DNA from: Rickettsiales endosymbiont of Stachyamoeba lipophora | Lineage (GTDB): Bacteria; Pseudomonadota; Alphaproteobacteria; Rickettsiales; 33-17 | Assembly (NCBI RefSeq): GCF_003932735.1 | Contig: NZ_CP033611.1 | Span: forward strand, 967,501-1,031,500 | DNA length: 64,000 nt | Reading direction: 5' to 3' | In this document: positions 36,748-46,560 of the stretch, piece after piece | Position numbering within the stretch: the stretch's first letter is position 1 | How the letters are laid out: each line of letters starts with the position of its first letter | Translations under genes and position numbers: made by a program | Notes under the pieces: model-generated | What the model was told of the DNA's origin: nothing | The model's input: the letters and a program-made list of their open reading frames with translations, nothing else | Databases searched by the model: none

Positions 36748-37287
36748 CGTTCTGCTCCTTGATAAATATTAATAAAACACTAATTAATATAAATTTTTAT
36801 TCATTAATTAATATTAACATTTTTAAAAAGCCTTAACAAGTAAAAAATATTAAAAAATTAAATATTACAATGGTAAGCGTGGTTTTAATAGAATTTAAAG
36901 GGCCTTTCTCACTTGGTCATTATTTGGGTTGCTGAAGGGTTTTATTAAGCATATTTGATCCAAGGCAAATGTCATCTAGCTGTTGATAGATTTTAAAAGC
37001 TGTTGTAACAAAACATATATACTAGAACAGCCCAGAGGAAAAGAATGCGTTATTTTTTGAGCTTGGTTTCATATTATATTGCTATAATAAAATTGCTCAG
37101 TATTTGTACTGGAATAAAATTTGGTTGTACTAATATTTTAGTACAATACTAAAATCTGTATCAAATAAATCAAAAAAGCTTTAGCTGTTTTGTTAAATAA
37201 TTGTAACTCTTAACCTTGTTTTTGAAATTGGTTAACAGCTGGCTGGACCTCATCAATTTAAGCTTATAAAAAGCTTCTTGCTAACTT
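36748..37287. other. Intergenic region between sppA and the IHF-like gene
   Basis: A 540-base AT-rich stretch; both flanking genes are on the minus strand. It should hold the IHF-like gene promoter near 36750-36830. The overlapping inverted repeats at 37127-37155 are the only marked structure. I see no gene. Confidence 0.65.
37127..37155. repeat. Overlapping inverted repeats
   Basis: GTACTAA-TATT-TTAGTAC (37127-37144) is a perfect 7-bp inverted repeat. ATTTTAGTA-CAA-TACTAAAAT (37135-37155) is a perfect 9-bp one. They share the middle arm TTAGTA, so only one hairpin can form at a time. It lies 130 bases past the sppA stop on the minus strand. Confidence 0.8.
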
Positions 37288-38184
37288 TTACCTTGTAGCC
37301 ATGATTTGGCTTTTGGTACTTAGTAAAGAAGTTATTTTGCTTTTAAAGCGTCTTAGCAGTTGCTCAATTTCATGCTTAGGAACTTCAATCTGATAATCTA
37401 AGGTGTTATAATCGAGTTTATGTGTGGTTTTCAAGAATTGCAGAGCAGTTTCTTCATCACCAATTTCATCAATTAAGCCTAGTCTTAAAGCTTGTGAGCC
37501 CATAAATACTGAGCCATTAGTAGCTTTTGCTAGTTGAGTGGAGGTGAGTTTGCGATTTTCCTGAACTAATTTAACAAAAAATCTCTGACCTTCTTCAAGA
37601 TTATATTGTACATTTTCGGCAACCCGCTGGCTAACCTTTTCAAAAGGATTAGGGGCTGCTTTTAATTCACTAGTTTTAAATGAGTGAAGCTTGATGCCTA
37701 GTTTTGCCGCAAGCTCGGTTACCTCTATAGCTTCCGTACGCACGCCAATTGAGCCGGTGTAAGTGGTTTCAAGAGCATAGATTCTCTCACCAGCTAACGC
37801 GATTAAGTAACCTCCGCTGGCTGCCACTTCATTCATTACAATAATTAGCGGTTTGGTAGCTGCAATTTTTTTTAGAACTCTATAATAAGCTTCGCTGCCA
37901 CCGATGGTGCCACCTGGGCTATTGATATGTAAAATAACGGCTTTAATTTGCTTGTCTTCTGTAATTTGAGCTAATCTGTTAATTCTTTCATGATCATAAA
38001 CAATCTCATCTTCAATTTTAAGCCTGGCAATATAGTTTACAAATTTAGGTTTCATAGTTTTTTGATTGCCTAAGGGGCTCAAAAGTAATGTGATAAATAA
38101 TAATACAATAATAATTTTAGCAGCAAGTATTTTACGCCTAAGTGCCAGGTTATCTTCTAATAAATCATGTTTAAATAAATGCAT
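37288..38184 (-). CDS. sppA: Signal peptide peptidase SppA-like (S49 family)
   Basis: A 298-residue membrane-anchored serine protease. One N-terminal membrane segment (about 20-37) is followed by the S49 fold: INSPGGTIGGSEA (87-99), the nucleophile Ser123 in VAASGGY, TGSIGV (143-148) and the general-base candidate Lys175 in TSELKAAPNPF. It is the short single-domain form, which works as a homo-oligomer to degrade cleaved signal peptides. It stands alone with long noncoding DNA on both sides. Confidence 0.93.
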   Translation of the reverse strand: MHLFKHDLLEDNLALRRKILAAKIIIVLLFITLLLSPLGNQKTMKPKFVNYIARLKIEDEIVYDHERINRLAQITEDKQIKAVILHINSPGGTIGGSEAYYRVLKKIAATKPLIIVMNEVAASGGYLIALAGERIYALETTYTGSIGVRTEAIEVTELAAKLGIKLHSFKTSELKAAPNPFEKVSQRVAENVQYNLEEGQRFFVKLVQENRKLTSTQLAKATNGSVFMGSQALRLGLIDEIGDEETALQFLKTTHKLDYNTLDYQIEVPKHEIEQLLRRFKSKITSLLSTKSQIMATR

Positions 38185-39017
38185 GGGTTATTTTATCCCT
38201 AATAAACTTTGTTACTAATATCGGTTAATATAATAGGGTTTTAGGCTAGAACGCAAGCTGGATTTAAGTTGCGGACGATAAGCAGCTTATAAAGGCTTTA
38301 TTTTGAAAGCAAAAATATAATATAGCTTGGTTTAATGATATCATCAAAGTTACTGTTAAGGATCATTACGCTCCCATCTTGCTTAGGTGTTGTTTTTAAG
38401 GATGATAGGCATTTCATTAGACTTTACTTCGGCTTTGTAAGAACTCTATGATGTTTTTTAATTAAATCTTTTAAAAAGATTACTACTTTACCTTAAGCTT
38501 GTGTTTACTAAAAGTTCTATAGGAATAGAGTCTTTAACATATATAGATGAGTTGTTGTAGTTATAATGTGGAAATCAAAATTATCTTTTTCGTGAGTTTT
38601 ATAGCAGGGTGATAAGGCTTTAATTTACTGTTATTAAGTAACCAAGCATGATTATAAGCTTTATGGATAGCGAGTATAAAATGGTTATGTTTGCTGGCAT
38701 GAAGATGCGTAAACATTGTAAGATATAAATTCTTTAGCCGGCAATATTTACCACGATTTAGAGAATAAGAGGCTATACATACATCTATGCATCTCACTCG
38801 GCTAAATAACCCACACCTATTTTTTAAACGTTGACTCGTGGAGCCAATTTAGATGCTGCTTATACTAAATTTCTATTCTTATATTGTATATTACGGGCTG
38901 ATTTATGTTTTTTGATTTTACTTCATAGTAATCTTCAAATGATGGTTGTTATCAATAAAAGAAAAAGGGGAGCTGTTTGCTCCCCTCAGTAGCTTATATC
39001 ATTATAGTATAGTGAAA
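38185..39017. other. Long intergenic region between rpsA and sppA
   Basis: At 833 bases this is the largest gap in the window. It contains the rpsA terminator (38965-38985) and must carry the sppA promoter at its left end. A minus-strand frame of 78 codons (38561-38797) is open but has no Shine-Dalgarno, no domain and unusual composition (many His and Asn), so I do not call it a gene. It may be the trace of a lost gene. Confidence 0.6.
38965..38985 (-). terminator. Intrinsic terminator of cmk-rpsA
   Basis: A GC-rich 8-bp perfect stem, AGGGGAGC (38965-38972) with GCTCCCCT (38978-38985), and a 5-base loop. On the minus strand it is followed by TTTTCTTTT. It is 32 bases past the rpsA stop. Confidence 0.92.
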
Positions 39018-40724
39018 TTACTTTTCACCTTTCTTTAATGCTTGGCCTAAAATGTCACCTAAAGTGGTAGCAGCATTATCGCTAGAGGTATACTCAGCAA
39101 TAGCTTTTTTCTGCTCTTCAACTTCTAAAGCTTTAATAGAAAGAACAACCTTACGGGTATTCCTATCATAGTTAGTTACTTTAGCTTCAATGGTTTCCCC
39201 TTCTTTAAATTTAGAAGGATCTTGATCTGCTTTAGAAGCAGCTAAGTCAATCTTCTTAATATTGAGGGTCACACCATTAAGTTCAACATCGATAGAGTCG
39301 TTATGTATTTCTTTTACTACACATTTAACTTTATCACCTTTGTTGATGCCGGAAGTTGCTGATTGGAAAGGATCGTCGCCCATTTGCTTTATGCCTAGGG
39401 TAATACGTTCTTTATCAATATCTACACTTAAAACTTTAGCACTAATTTTGTCGCCAGGTTTGAAGTCATTGAGCCTGTCAGTTGATTCATCTTCCCATGA
39501 AATATCTGCAAGATGTAATAAACCATCAATATTTCCTGGCAATGCAATAAATACACCAAATTCAACCACATTTCTTACTTCACCTTCAACAACTGAACCA
39601 ACTTCATGAGTTTCAGCAAATTTAGCCCATGGGTTTTCTTCACATTGTTTAATACCAAGGCTAATACGATGTTTGTTGGTATCAATATCAAGTACTAAGC
39701 ACTCAACTTGTTGGCCAACGCTAAGTAATTCATGTGGATTAGGATTGCTTTTGCTCCAAGTGATTTCAGAAACATGTACTAAACCTTCAATGCCTTCTTC
39801 AATCTCAACAAATACACCATAATCAGCAATGCTTGATACTTTCCCTTTAACTTTGGCGCCGCGTGGGAACTTATCCTCAAGATCTTTCCATGGATTTTCT
39901 TCGAGTTGTTTCATACCAAGTGAAACACGTTTGGTTTCAGGGTTGTATTTAATGATCTTAACTTTAATTTGTTGACCAAGTGAAAGCACTTCTGATGGGT
40001 GATTAATACGGTTCCATGCAATGTCGGTAAGGTGTAATAAACCATCAAGGCTGCCTAAATCAACGAAGGCACCATAATCGGTGATGTTTTTAACAAAACC
40101 GTCAAGTATTTGACCTTCTTCAATTTTAGCAAGCATTTCTTCACGAGCTTCAAGGCGGCTCTCTTCTAAAATTGCTCTTCTTGAAAGCACAATGTTAGAT
40201 TGTTTCCGATCGATTTTTAAAATCTTAAATGGCTGGACCATTCCAAATAATGGAGAAATATCTTTAATCGGACGAATATCAACTTGGCTTCCAGGTAAGA
40301 AAGCAATAACACCTGATAAATCAACGGTATAACCACCTTTAACTTTACCACAAATAAAGCCTTCAACTTTTTTACCTTCAGTAAGGGCGCTTTCAATGTT
40401 TTTCCATGCGCTTTCACGTTGGGCTTTTTCGAAGCTGAGGATTGCTCTGCCTAATTTTGAGTCGGTGCGTTCAATATAAACATCAACAATATCACCAACT
40501 GTAATCTCAGATGGTTTGCTATCAAGAGAAAACTCTTTTAATGGAACTAATCCCTCAGTTTTGTGACCAAAGTCAATCACTGCATATTCAGATTCAATCT
40601 TAATGATTTCGCCTTTAACAACGGTGCCTTCTTTAACAATTTTAGATACTGAGGCTTCAAACAAATCAGCAAAGCTCTCTCTAAATGAGTCATCGCCGAC
40701 AGCCTTAGTTGCGTTTTTTATCAT
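39018..40724 (-). CDS. rpsA: 30S ribosomal protein S1
   Basis: A 568-residue RNA-binding protein with six S1 domains, needed for translation initiation on most mRNAs. Repeated S1 signatures are visible, such as ITDYGAFVDLGSLDGLLHLTD, IADYGVFVEIEEGIEGLVHV and VVEFGVFIALPGNIDGLLHLAD, with the more divergent first and last domains at each end. It lies 30 bases after cmk, the classical cmk-rpsA pair, and ends in a strong terminator. Confidence 0.98.
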   Translation of the reverse strand: MIKNATKAVGDDSFRESFADLFEASVSKIVKEGTVVKGEIIKIESEYAVIDFGHKTEGLVPLKEFSLDSKPSEITVGDIVDVYIERTDSKLGRAILSFEKAQRESAWKNIESALTEGKKVEGFICGKVKGGYTVDLSGVIAFLPGSQVDIRPIKDISPLFGMVQPFKILKIDRKQSNIVLSRRAILEESRLEAREEMLAKIEEGQILDGFVKNITDYGAFVDLGSLDGLLHLTDIAWNRINHPSEVLSLGQQIKVKIIKYNPETKRVSLGMKQLEENPWKDLEDKFPRGAKVKGKVSSIADYGVFVEIEEGIEGLVHVSEITWSKSNPNPHELLSVGQQVECLVLDIDTNKHRISLGIKQCEENPWAKFAETHEVGSVVEGEVRNVVEFGVFIALPGNIDGLLHLADISWEDESTDRLNDFKPGDKISAKVLSVDIDKERITLGIKQMGDDPFQSATSGINKGDKVKCVVKEIHNDSIDVELNGVTLNIKKIDLAASKADQDPSKFKEGETIEAKVTNYDRNTRKVVLSIKALEVEEQKKAIAEYTSSDNAATTLGDILGQALKKGEK

Positions 40725-40754
40725 AAAATTAATACCTATTAAATTTATTTTAAG

Positions 40755-41396
40755 TTAAACTTGTTTGTCGTTTATTCTGTTAATGATCCTATCAACTACT
40801 TCATTAATGGCCATGTGACTACTGTCAATTACCACTGCATCTAAAGCCGGCTTCATTGGGGCACTGCTTCGTGATGCATCACGTTGATCGCGATCCCTTA
40901 AATCTTTAACAACTTGCGCGAATATAACATTATTATTTTCTAGTCGCAACTGATTATATCTCCTTTTTGCTCTTTCCTCTATTTTGGCGGTTAGAAAGAA
41001 TTTAAACTCAGCGTCAGGAAAGATAACCGTGCCCATATCCCTACCATCGGCTACCAGGCCATTTTCACTATTAGCAGCAAAATTGCGTTGCAATTGGATT
41101 AATTTTTCTCTGACTGTCGCGATGGCAGCAACTATAGAAGCCCCTTTGCTAACTTCATCCGTTCTTAATTTGGGTAGTTCTTCAGGGTCAATATTTAAAT
41201 CAAACTCTTGTAAGTAGGCTAATATATTGGCTGTGTCGTTTAATGCTATGCCGCTATGCATTAAATCATGTGCTAATTTGCGATAAACTATTCCCGAATC
41301 AAAATAATCTAAATGTAATTTATCTGCTATAATTTTAGCTACGGTTCCTTTGCCGGAAGCCGCAGTACCATCAATTGTAATTATTCTTTTCTGCAT
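40755..41396 (-). CDS. cmk: Cytidylate kinase
   Basis: A 213-residue P-loop kinase that phosphorylates CMP and dCMP. The P-loop is DGTAASGKGTVAK (7-19), with FDSGIVYR (the nucleotide-site D-S-G), VADGRDMGTVIFPDA and RDQRDASRSSAPM (lid) all typical. Normal length. First gene of the cmk-rpsA operon. Confidence 0.97.
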   Translation of the reverse strand: MQKRIITIDGTAASGKGTVAKIIADKLHLDYFDSGIVYRKLAHDLMHSGIALNDTANILAYLQEFDLNIDPEELPKLRTDEVSKGASIVAAIATVREKLIQLQRNFAANSENGLVADGRDMGTVIFPDAEFKFFLTAKIEERAKRRYNQLRLENNNVIFAQVVKDLRDRDQRDASRSSAPMKPALDAVVIDSSHMAINEVVDRIINRINDKQV

Positions 41397-41465
41397 AATT
41401 TATCTTTGCTTTGTTAAAAATTTCTTTATTATTAAATAGGTAATAATTTAAGTATATAGAATATC

Positions 41466-42704
41466 ATGAAATCGCATAAAATCACCAATCTACTAAAATC
41501 TTTTTATCTTGAAATTTTATATAATGCAAAAAATCTTAAAAGCCGCCTTAAAAATATTTTACATGCCAATTTTGAGTTGTGTAATTTTTATATCGATGAT
41601 GGTGATTTAAAAGATGCAGAATTTAGAATCAAAGTATTAAAATATTTTAAAGTTGAGAATCCTATGCTTAAATTTTGTGAAGCACGGCTTAAGCTTGCAC
41701 AAGGTAATTTAGATGCAGCTAAAGAGCTATTAGGTGAATTTGTTAAAGAAGATAAGCATCACGTGTTAGCTAATTTCTTATATGATGAGCTGATTGAAGG
41801 TAAAAAACATAAATTTATCCCTAGCGCCGTAGTTAATGCTTATGCTGAAATGCAAAGTAATTATGAATTAAATTTAAAGAAAAAACAGAAATTAAAAATA
41901 GCAGAATGGGTATTAACAACTATTAACCAAGCTGGTAAGGAGGACGGTAGTAAGTTAACCGATTTAGGGTGTGGAACTGGTAGTTTAATGAAAATAATCG
42001 CCAGTAATAGTAAGTATTTACTTAACATTAGTGGTGTGGATGGGCATAAAGCTTGTATAGCTGTAGCTAAAGAGGCTATCTATTACAATCAGCAGTTAAG
42101 CCACAAAGATAGGGTTTATAAGGAACTATATTTGGAAGATGTGTATCATTATCTAGAAAAACATACTATTGATGTAGATTTTATTGTTGCTATAAATATA
42201 GTTAATTACCTTAGGGAGCCATACCAGTTTTTAGAAAAAATAGCGCAAAAGATGAGTAATAACGCTCGTTTATTTGTAGTTTATGATTATACTAAAAATG
42301 ATAAGCATGAAATTGATTTAAATAAATTTCTTATGCGCTTAAATAGCAACTTATTAAAAGAGCAACTGGCTAAATTTGAGTTGGCAATTATACGAGAACA
42401 GCGCTTTGAAGATGAAAAAATAGAAATGTTAATGATTAGCAAAGTGGCTGGAAGTTTTACAGCTAATGCTTCTGCTGGCAACAAAGCTGGCAAGACTGAA
42501 GGGAAGGATAGTGCAAATAAAGTGCTTAAACCTGAAGTGGGTAGTAATGCAGATAAGGCAAATAAGATCGTCAAGGCTGGCAATGTGGCTGGTGATAATA
42601 AGGTTAGTACAGCTAAGAACGTTAAAGCTAAGAAGGCTAGTGATGCCGAAGATGCACGTAGCAATAATAAGGTTAATAAAGTAAAAAAAACTAATAAGGA
42701 ATGA
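41466..42704 (+). CDS. SAM-dependent methyltransferase with TPR-like N-terminus and charged tail
   Basis: A 412-residue protein in three parts. Residues 1-125 are helical with TPR-like units (DGDLKDAEFRIKVLKYFKV and QGNLDAAKELLGEFV). From about 135 to 325 is a class I methyltransferase domain with motif I LTDLGCGTGSL near 165 and an acidic VDG at the end of strand 2. The last 80 or so residues are low-complexity, rich in Lys, Ala, Asn and Ser, and look disordered. Substrate is unknown. It is divergent from cmk and ends 7 bases before a convergent tRNA-Val. Confidence 0.8.
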   Translation: MKSHKITNLLKSFYLEILYNAKNLKSRLKNILHANFELCNFYIDDGDLKDAEFRIKVLKYFKVENPMLKFCEARLKLAQGNLDAAKELLGEFVKEDKHHVLANFLYDELIEGKKHKFIPSAVVNAYAEMQSNYELNLKKKQKLKIAEWVLTTINQAGKEDGSKLTDLGCGTGSLMKIIASNSKYLLNISGVDGHKACIAVAKEAIYYNQQLSHKDRVYKELYLEDVYHYLEKHTIDVDFIVAINIVNYLREPYQFLEKIAQKMSNNARLFVVYDYTKNDKHEIDLNKFLMRLNSNLLKEQLAKFELAIIREQRFEDEKIEMLMISKVAGSFTANASAGNKAGKTEGKDSANKVLKPEVGSNADKANKIVKAGNVAGDNKVSTAKNVKAKKASDAEDARSNNKVNKVKKTNKE

Positions 42705-42711
42705 TTTTGAG

Positions 42712-42788
42712 TGGTGGGCGATAGAAGACTCGAACTTCCGACCTTCACGATGTCAACGTGACGCTCTAACCAACTGAGCTAATCGCCC
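42712..42788 (-). tRNA. tRNA-Val (anticodon GAC)
   Basis: On the minus strand the cloverleaf is complete. The acceptor GGGCGAT pairs with ATCGCCC and the D arm is GCTC-AGTTGGTTA-GAGC. The anticodon stem TCACG/CGTGA holds loop TTGACAT (anticodon GAC), and the T arm is GGAAG-TTCGAGT-CTTCT. The discriminator is A and an encoded CCA ends at 42712. Confidence 0.96.
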
Positions 42789-42929
42789 CCAATTAAACCA
42801 TTAGTATTAGTTAAATATTATAAAAACATGAATTTGACAAGTGGGCTTATAGAGAAAATTTGCTTTTGTTTGAAAAATTAGCTATAACTTATAATTAACT
42901 TTAAGTTTTAGGAATAACTTTAATCTATA

Positions 42930-44180
42930 ATGGATGTTCTGATATTATTCTTGGGAATTGCTGGGATTATTCTGCTCTCTAGCTTTTTCTCTGCCGCCGA
43001 AACTGCCATAACAGCAGTAAATGAAGCAAAAATTCATCAATTAAAATCGCAAGGTAATAAGCGTGCTGAAGCTGTTTATAGGCTGAGGCTAGATAAAGAA
43101 AAGCTGATAGGCTCTATTTTGCTAGCTAACAATGGTCTTAATATTCTGGCATCATCAATTGTGGCTACCTATATGGTAAGCGTCATAGGGGATGAAGGGG
43201 TAATTTATGCTAGCTTTCTGATGACTATAATCATTTTAATTTTTGCTGAAGTTCTACCTAAAAGTTATGCTTTTGAATATCCAGAGAAATTATCACTTGC
43301 TATCGCTCCAATTATAGGCGGTTTAGTAGTAGTTTGTTCGCCGCTTACTTCAGCTATTCAGTGGATAGTTTCAAAAATTCTAAAAATAATTATTGGTAAA
43401 AAAGAGGCTGATTTAGTTTCAGGCACTGAAGTGATCAGAGGGGCTATTGAGCTTTCTTTGCATCAAGGTGCGATGGTTAAACAGGAAAGGGATATGCTTG
43501 GCGGAGTGCTTGATTTAGGTGAAGTAGCAGTTGAGCAAATTATGAGGCACAGATCCAAAATCATTAGCATATCAATTGATCAAGATATTGATGAGCTAAT
43601 TAAAACTGCGATTAATTCTCCGCATTCGCGCTTGCCAATTTGGGAAAAAGATCCTGATAATATTATAGGTATTCTGCATATCAAGTCCTTATTTAGATTG
43701 GTCAGTACTAACAAGGTGGTTACGAAGGAATTAATAAAAGAAAATTTAGCCGAACCATGGTTTATTCCTAATACTACCCCATTAAAAGATCAGTTGCAAA
43801 ATTTTAGAAATAAAAGAAATCATTTTGCTTTAGTGATTGATGAATATGGAGTGCTGATGGGGCTGGTCACCTTAGAAGATATTTTAGAAGAAATCGTAGG
43901 TGAAATTGATGATGAGCATGATACCAAGGGAGATGAAGTAATTAAGGTGGCTGATAATATTTATATTGCTGAAGCTACCACTAATATTCGTGATATTAAC
44001 CGTGAGTTGGATCTTAAGTTGAATGATGAAGATGCTAATACCATAGGTGGTTTGATAATTTATCATTTAGAGCGTATTCCGGAAATTAAAGAAGAAATCG
44101 TTATTGAAAATGTAAAATTCAAAATTCTGAAAATGGAAGAGAAGAAAATTAAAACTATAGAAATTGAGTTGTTAAGTTAA
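42930..44180 (+). CDS. CorC/HlyC-family (CNNM-type) transporter-like protein
   Basis: A 416-residue membrane protein with an N-terminal DUF21 domain of about four helices (1 to about 150; FFSAAETAITAVNEAKIHQL near the start). Two CBS domains follow (about 195-330; HSRLPIWEKDPDNIIGIL and LVIDEYGVLMGLVTLEDILEE), then a CorC_HlyC domain (about 345-416). Family members are magnesium/cobalt efflux proteins; rickettsial relatives were called hemolysin C (tlyC), a name that does not prove lysis. Its stop overlaps the ruvA start by one base. Confidence 0.92.
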   Translation: MDVLILFLGIAGIILLSSFFSAAETAITAVNEAKIHQLKSQGNKRAEAVYRLRLDKEKLIGSILLANNGLNILASSIVATYMVSVIGDEGVIYASFLMTIIILIFAEVLPKSYAFEYPEKLSLAIAPIIGGLVVVCSPLTSAIQWIVSKILKIIIGKKEADLVSGTEVIRGAIELSLHQGAMVKQERDMLGGVLDLGEVAVEQIMRHRSKIISISIDQDIDELIKTAINSPHSRLPIWEKDPDNIIGILHIKSLFRLVSTNKVVTKELIKENLAEPWFIPNTTPLKDQLQNFRNKRNHFALVIDEYGVLMGLVTLEDILEEIVGEIDDEHDTKGDEVIKVADNIYIAEATTNIRDINRELDLKLNDEDANTIGGLIIYHLERIPEIKEEIVIENVKFKILKMEEKKIKTIEIELLS

Positions 44181-44767
44181 TGTTTGCATCCTTACGCGGT
44201 AAAATTTTAAATATCAATCAAGATAAGGTTATACTTGAGGTAAACTCAGTAGGATATTTACTGAATGCTTCACATCGAACTATAACTCAACTTGAAATAG
44301 GTAAAGAATTTTTTTTGTTAATTGAAACAATTGTAAGGGAAGATCAAATTTTATTGATAGCCTTTTTTGATTCTCTTGAGCAAGATTGGTTCAAATTGCT
44401 TACCACTGTGAAGGGGATTGGTTCTAAGCTTGCACTGCAAATTTTAAGCCAAGCGAATTTAGGGGAACTTGCTATCGGCATTGCCCGTGAAAACAAAAGT
44501 ATTTTTAAAAATATTAGTGGAGTAGGTAGTAAGGTTGCTGATCGAATTATTGTTGAGCTAAAAGATAAAGTTCTACCCTTATCAAGTGGAGACTTTATTG
44601 AAGAAGCTGGTAGCAATCAAGAAATTGACGATGCGGTGTTAGCGCTAACTGCATTAGGTTATAATAAATTTGATGCAGCTAAGGTTGCTACAAAAATTAT
44701 TAAAGATTTGCCTGAATTAAAAACTCGAGAAATTATCAAACTGGCACTAAAGGAACTATCTAAATGA
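44180..44767 (+). CDS. ruvA: Holliday junction helicase subunit RuvA
   Basis: A 195-residue DNA-binding subunit that tetramerises on Holliday junctions and recruits RuvB. It has an OB-fold N-terminus ([21 protein letters not shown]), tandem helix-hairpin-helix segments ([14 protein letters not shown] and [19 protein letters not shown]), and a C-terminal RuvB-binding domain ([17 protein letters not shown]). It overlaps corC-like by one base and ruvB by four, so it is tightly coupled. Confidence 0.97.
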   Translation: MFASLRGKILNINQDKVILEVNSVGYLLNASHRTITQLEIGKEFFLLIETIVREDQILLIAFFDSLEQDWFKLLTTVKGIGSKLALQILSQANLGELAIGIARENKSIFKNISGVGSKVADRIIVELKDKVLPLSSGDFIEEAGSNQEIDDAVLALTALGYNKFDAAKVATKIIKDLPELKTREIIKLALKELSK

Positions 44768-45810
44768 AGGATTCAACCTTAAATCCTAATGCAAAAGATG
44801 AAGACCAACTCGATCGTACCTTCCGCCCTAAGTTGCTTGATGATTTTATAGGGCAAAAAGAGTTAAAAGAAAATCTAAATATATTTATTAATGCGGCAAG
44901 AAACCGTAAAGAAACCTTAGATCATGTTATACTTTATGGTCCTCCTGGTCTAGGTAAAACTACCCTTGCTCAAATTATTGCCCAAGAAATGCGTGGTAAT
45001 ATTAAGGTGACTTCTGGCGCAGTTATTAGCAAGGCTGGTGACCTGGCAGCGATCCTTACTAATTTAACAGATGGGGATGTGTTGTTTATCGATGAAATTC
45101 ATAGGCTTCCTATTCACGTAGAAGAAATACTTTACCCTGCCATGGAAGATTTTACGATTGATATTATGATCGGGGAAGGTCCTTCTGCTAGATCTGTTCA
45201 GCTTGATTTGCCGCCATTTACTCTAGTTGGTGCTACTACGCGTATTGGCTTACTCAGTAATCCGTTGCGGGATAGGTTTGGCATTCCAGTAAGATTAGAG
45301 TTTTATGAGCCTCATGATCTTATGAAAATCATTGAAAGATCCACTGCTCTTGCCAATATTAATATTGCTAAAGAAGGAGCAAATATTATTGCACATAGAG
45401 CGCGCGGTACTCCTAGAATTGCATTAAGATTGCTTAGAAGAATCAGGGATTTTGCAGAAATGGCAAGCAAAGAAGGAATGATTACTGAAGAAATTGCCAG
45501 TAACGCTTTAAGCCGTTTGGGCGTAGATAAAATCGGCCTTGATGCTCAAGACCATAAATATTTACTTACTATAATAGAAAAGTATGATGGTGGTCCGGTA
45601 GGGCTAGAAACCATTGCTTCATCCATTGCTGAGCAAAAAGATACTATTGAGGAGTTAATAGAGCCTTACTTATTGCAGCTTGGCTTAATTAACCGTACTC
45701 CTCGAGGAAGAATGGCAACACTTAAGGCGTATCATCATTTTGGCATGGCTCCTAAAAATATGAGTGATACCTCTTTACAATTTGAAATTAATTTAGATAG
45801 TGAGAAATAA
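44764..45810 (+). CDS. ruvB: Holliday junction helicase motor RuvB
   Basis: A 348-residue AAA+ ATPase that drives branch migration. It shows the RuvB start ([15 protein letters not shown]), Walker [12 protein letters not shown], Walker [11 protein letters not shown], sensor [18 protein letters not shown] with the arginine finger, and the C-terminal winged helix with RTPRGRMAT. It overlaps ruvA by 4 bases. Full length. Confidence 0.98.
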   Translation: MKDSTLNPNAKDEDQLDRTFRPKLLDDFIGQKELKENLNIFINAARNRKETLDHVILYGPPGLGKTTLAQIIAQEMRGNIKVTSGAVISKAGDLAAILTNLTDGDVLFIDEIHRLPIHVEEILYPAMEDFTIDIMIGEGPSARSVQLDLPPFTLVGATTRIGLLSNPLRDRFGIPVRLEFYEPHDLMKIIERSTALANINIAKEGANIIAHRARGTPRIALRLLRRIRDFAEMASKEGMITEEIASNALSRLGVDKIGLDAQDHKYLLTIIEKYDGGPVGLETIASSIAEQKDTIEELIEPYLLQLGLINRTPRGRMATLKAYHHFGMAPKNMSDTSLQFEINLDSEK

Positions 45811-45813
45811 CTA

Positions 45814-46560
45814 ATGTTTGAAACACTGCTTGCAGTAATTTTTGGCATTATGCTTGCAAGCTATAGTTCTAGTGTATTTTATAGGTTACCAAGAAATATT
45901 CCTTTGCAAGGTTTTGGTTCCAAAGGATTGAAGCCACATTGTTCATTATGTAAAACCCCTTTAAAACCTTATGAATATTATAGTGTGCTTTCATGGTTTT
46001 TTTGCGGCACTACTTGTAATTATTGTGGTGCTCATATTGACAGTAAGTTTCGTATAGCAGATAGTTTAGTAATTTTTAACTCTGTATATCTGCATTACTA
46101 TTTTGGATTTGGGGATGAATATTTATTACTCTTACTTTGGTCAGTAGGATTAATCATTATTGCAGCCATAAACTTTACAGGATATACGGTTCCAAAAGTG
46201 CTATATGTTAGTATAGTAATAATAGCTATAATGCTTAAACTGAAGTGTGGATATGAGCTTATAAATATAATACCATTTTCAGTAGTTGGAGTTATAATAA
46301 GCTTTGCATTTGCCACAACTTATCTTACAAAAATTATCAATTTATCAAGCGAAAATCTTTTGTTAATAGCAAGTCTTGCGGTTATCAAATTTAATTTTTG
46401 GATGATCGCTTTAATGCTTAGTTTAATCTTAGGAGGAATTGCTAATTTTAAGTTGCTTAAAAAGTATATCAATCCTTATCCATATATTTCATCTTTAATA
46501 GCTATTGCCGGTTTTATTTTGTTGCTCATAGAAGCATTACAAATATCTGGTCAGATATAA
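45814..46560 (+). CDS. Prepilin-peptidase-like membrane protein lacking catalytic aspartates
   Basis: A 248-residue polytopic protein that has kept the N-terminal domain of A24 peptidases: C43-x2-C46 and C68-x2-C71 with HCSLCKTPLKPYEYY between first helices. The two catalytic sites are lost. The place of D-x7-D reads N120-FTGYTVP-K128, and the GxGDxK site reads LSSENLLL. It is therefore probably not a peptidase. It starts 3 bases after ruvB and is likely in the same transcript. The active enzyme is at 28.6 kb. It may be a decaying paralog or serve a zinc-binding structural role. Confidence 0.75.
   Translation: MFETLLAVIFGIMLASYSSSVFYRLPRNIPLQGFGSKGLKPHCSLCKTPLKPYEYYSVLSWFFCGTTCNYCGAHIDSKFRIADSLVIFNSVYLHYYFGFGDEYLLLLLWSVGLIIIAAINFTGYTVPKVLYVSIVIIAIMLKLKCGYELINIIPFSVVGVIISFAFATTYLTKIINLSSENLLLIASLAVIKFNFWMIALMLSLILGGIANFKLLKKYINPYPYISSLIAIAGFILLLIEALQISGQI

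Noticed and set aside
38561-38797. Minus-strand frame of 78 codons in the rpsA-sppA gap
   Set aside because: No Shine-Dalgarno, no domain, no neighbour overlap; composition is not gene-like. Kept only as part of the intergenic description.
42287-42748. Minus-strand 153-codon Leu/Ser/Ala-rich frame
   Set aside because: It is antisense to the Lys/Ala-rich tail of the methyltransferase and begins inside the tRNA-Val gene; composition is an artefact of the complementary strand.
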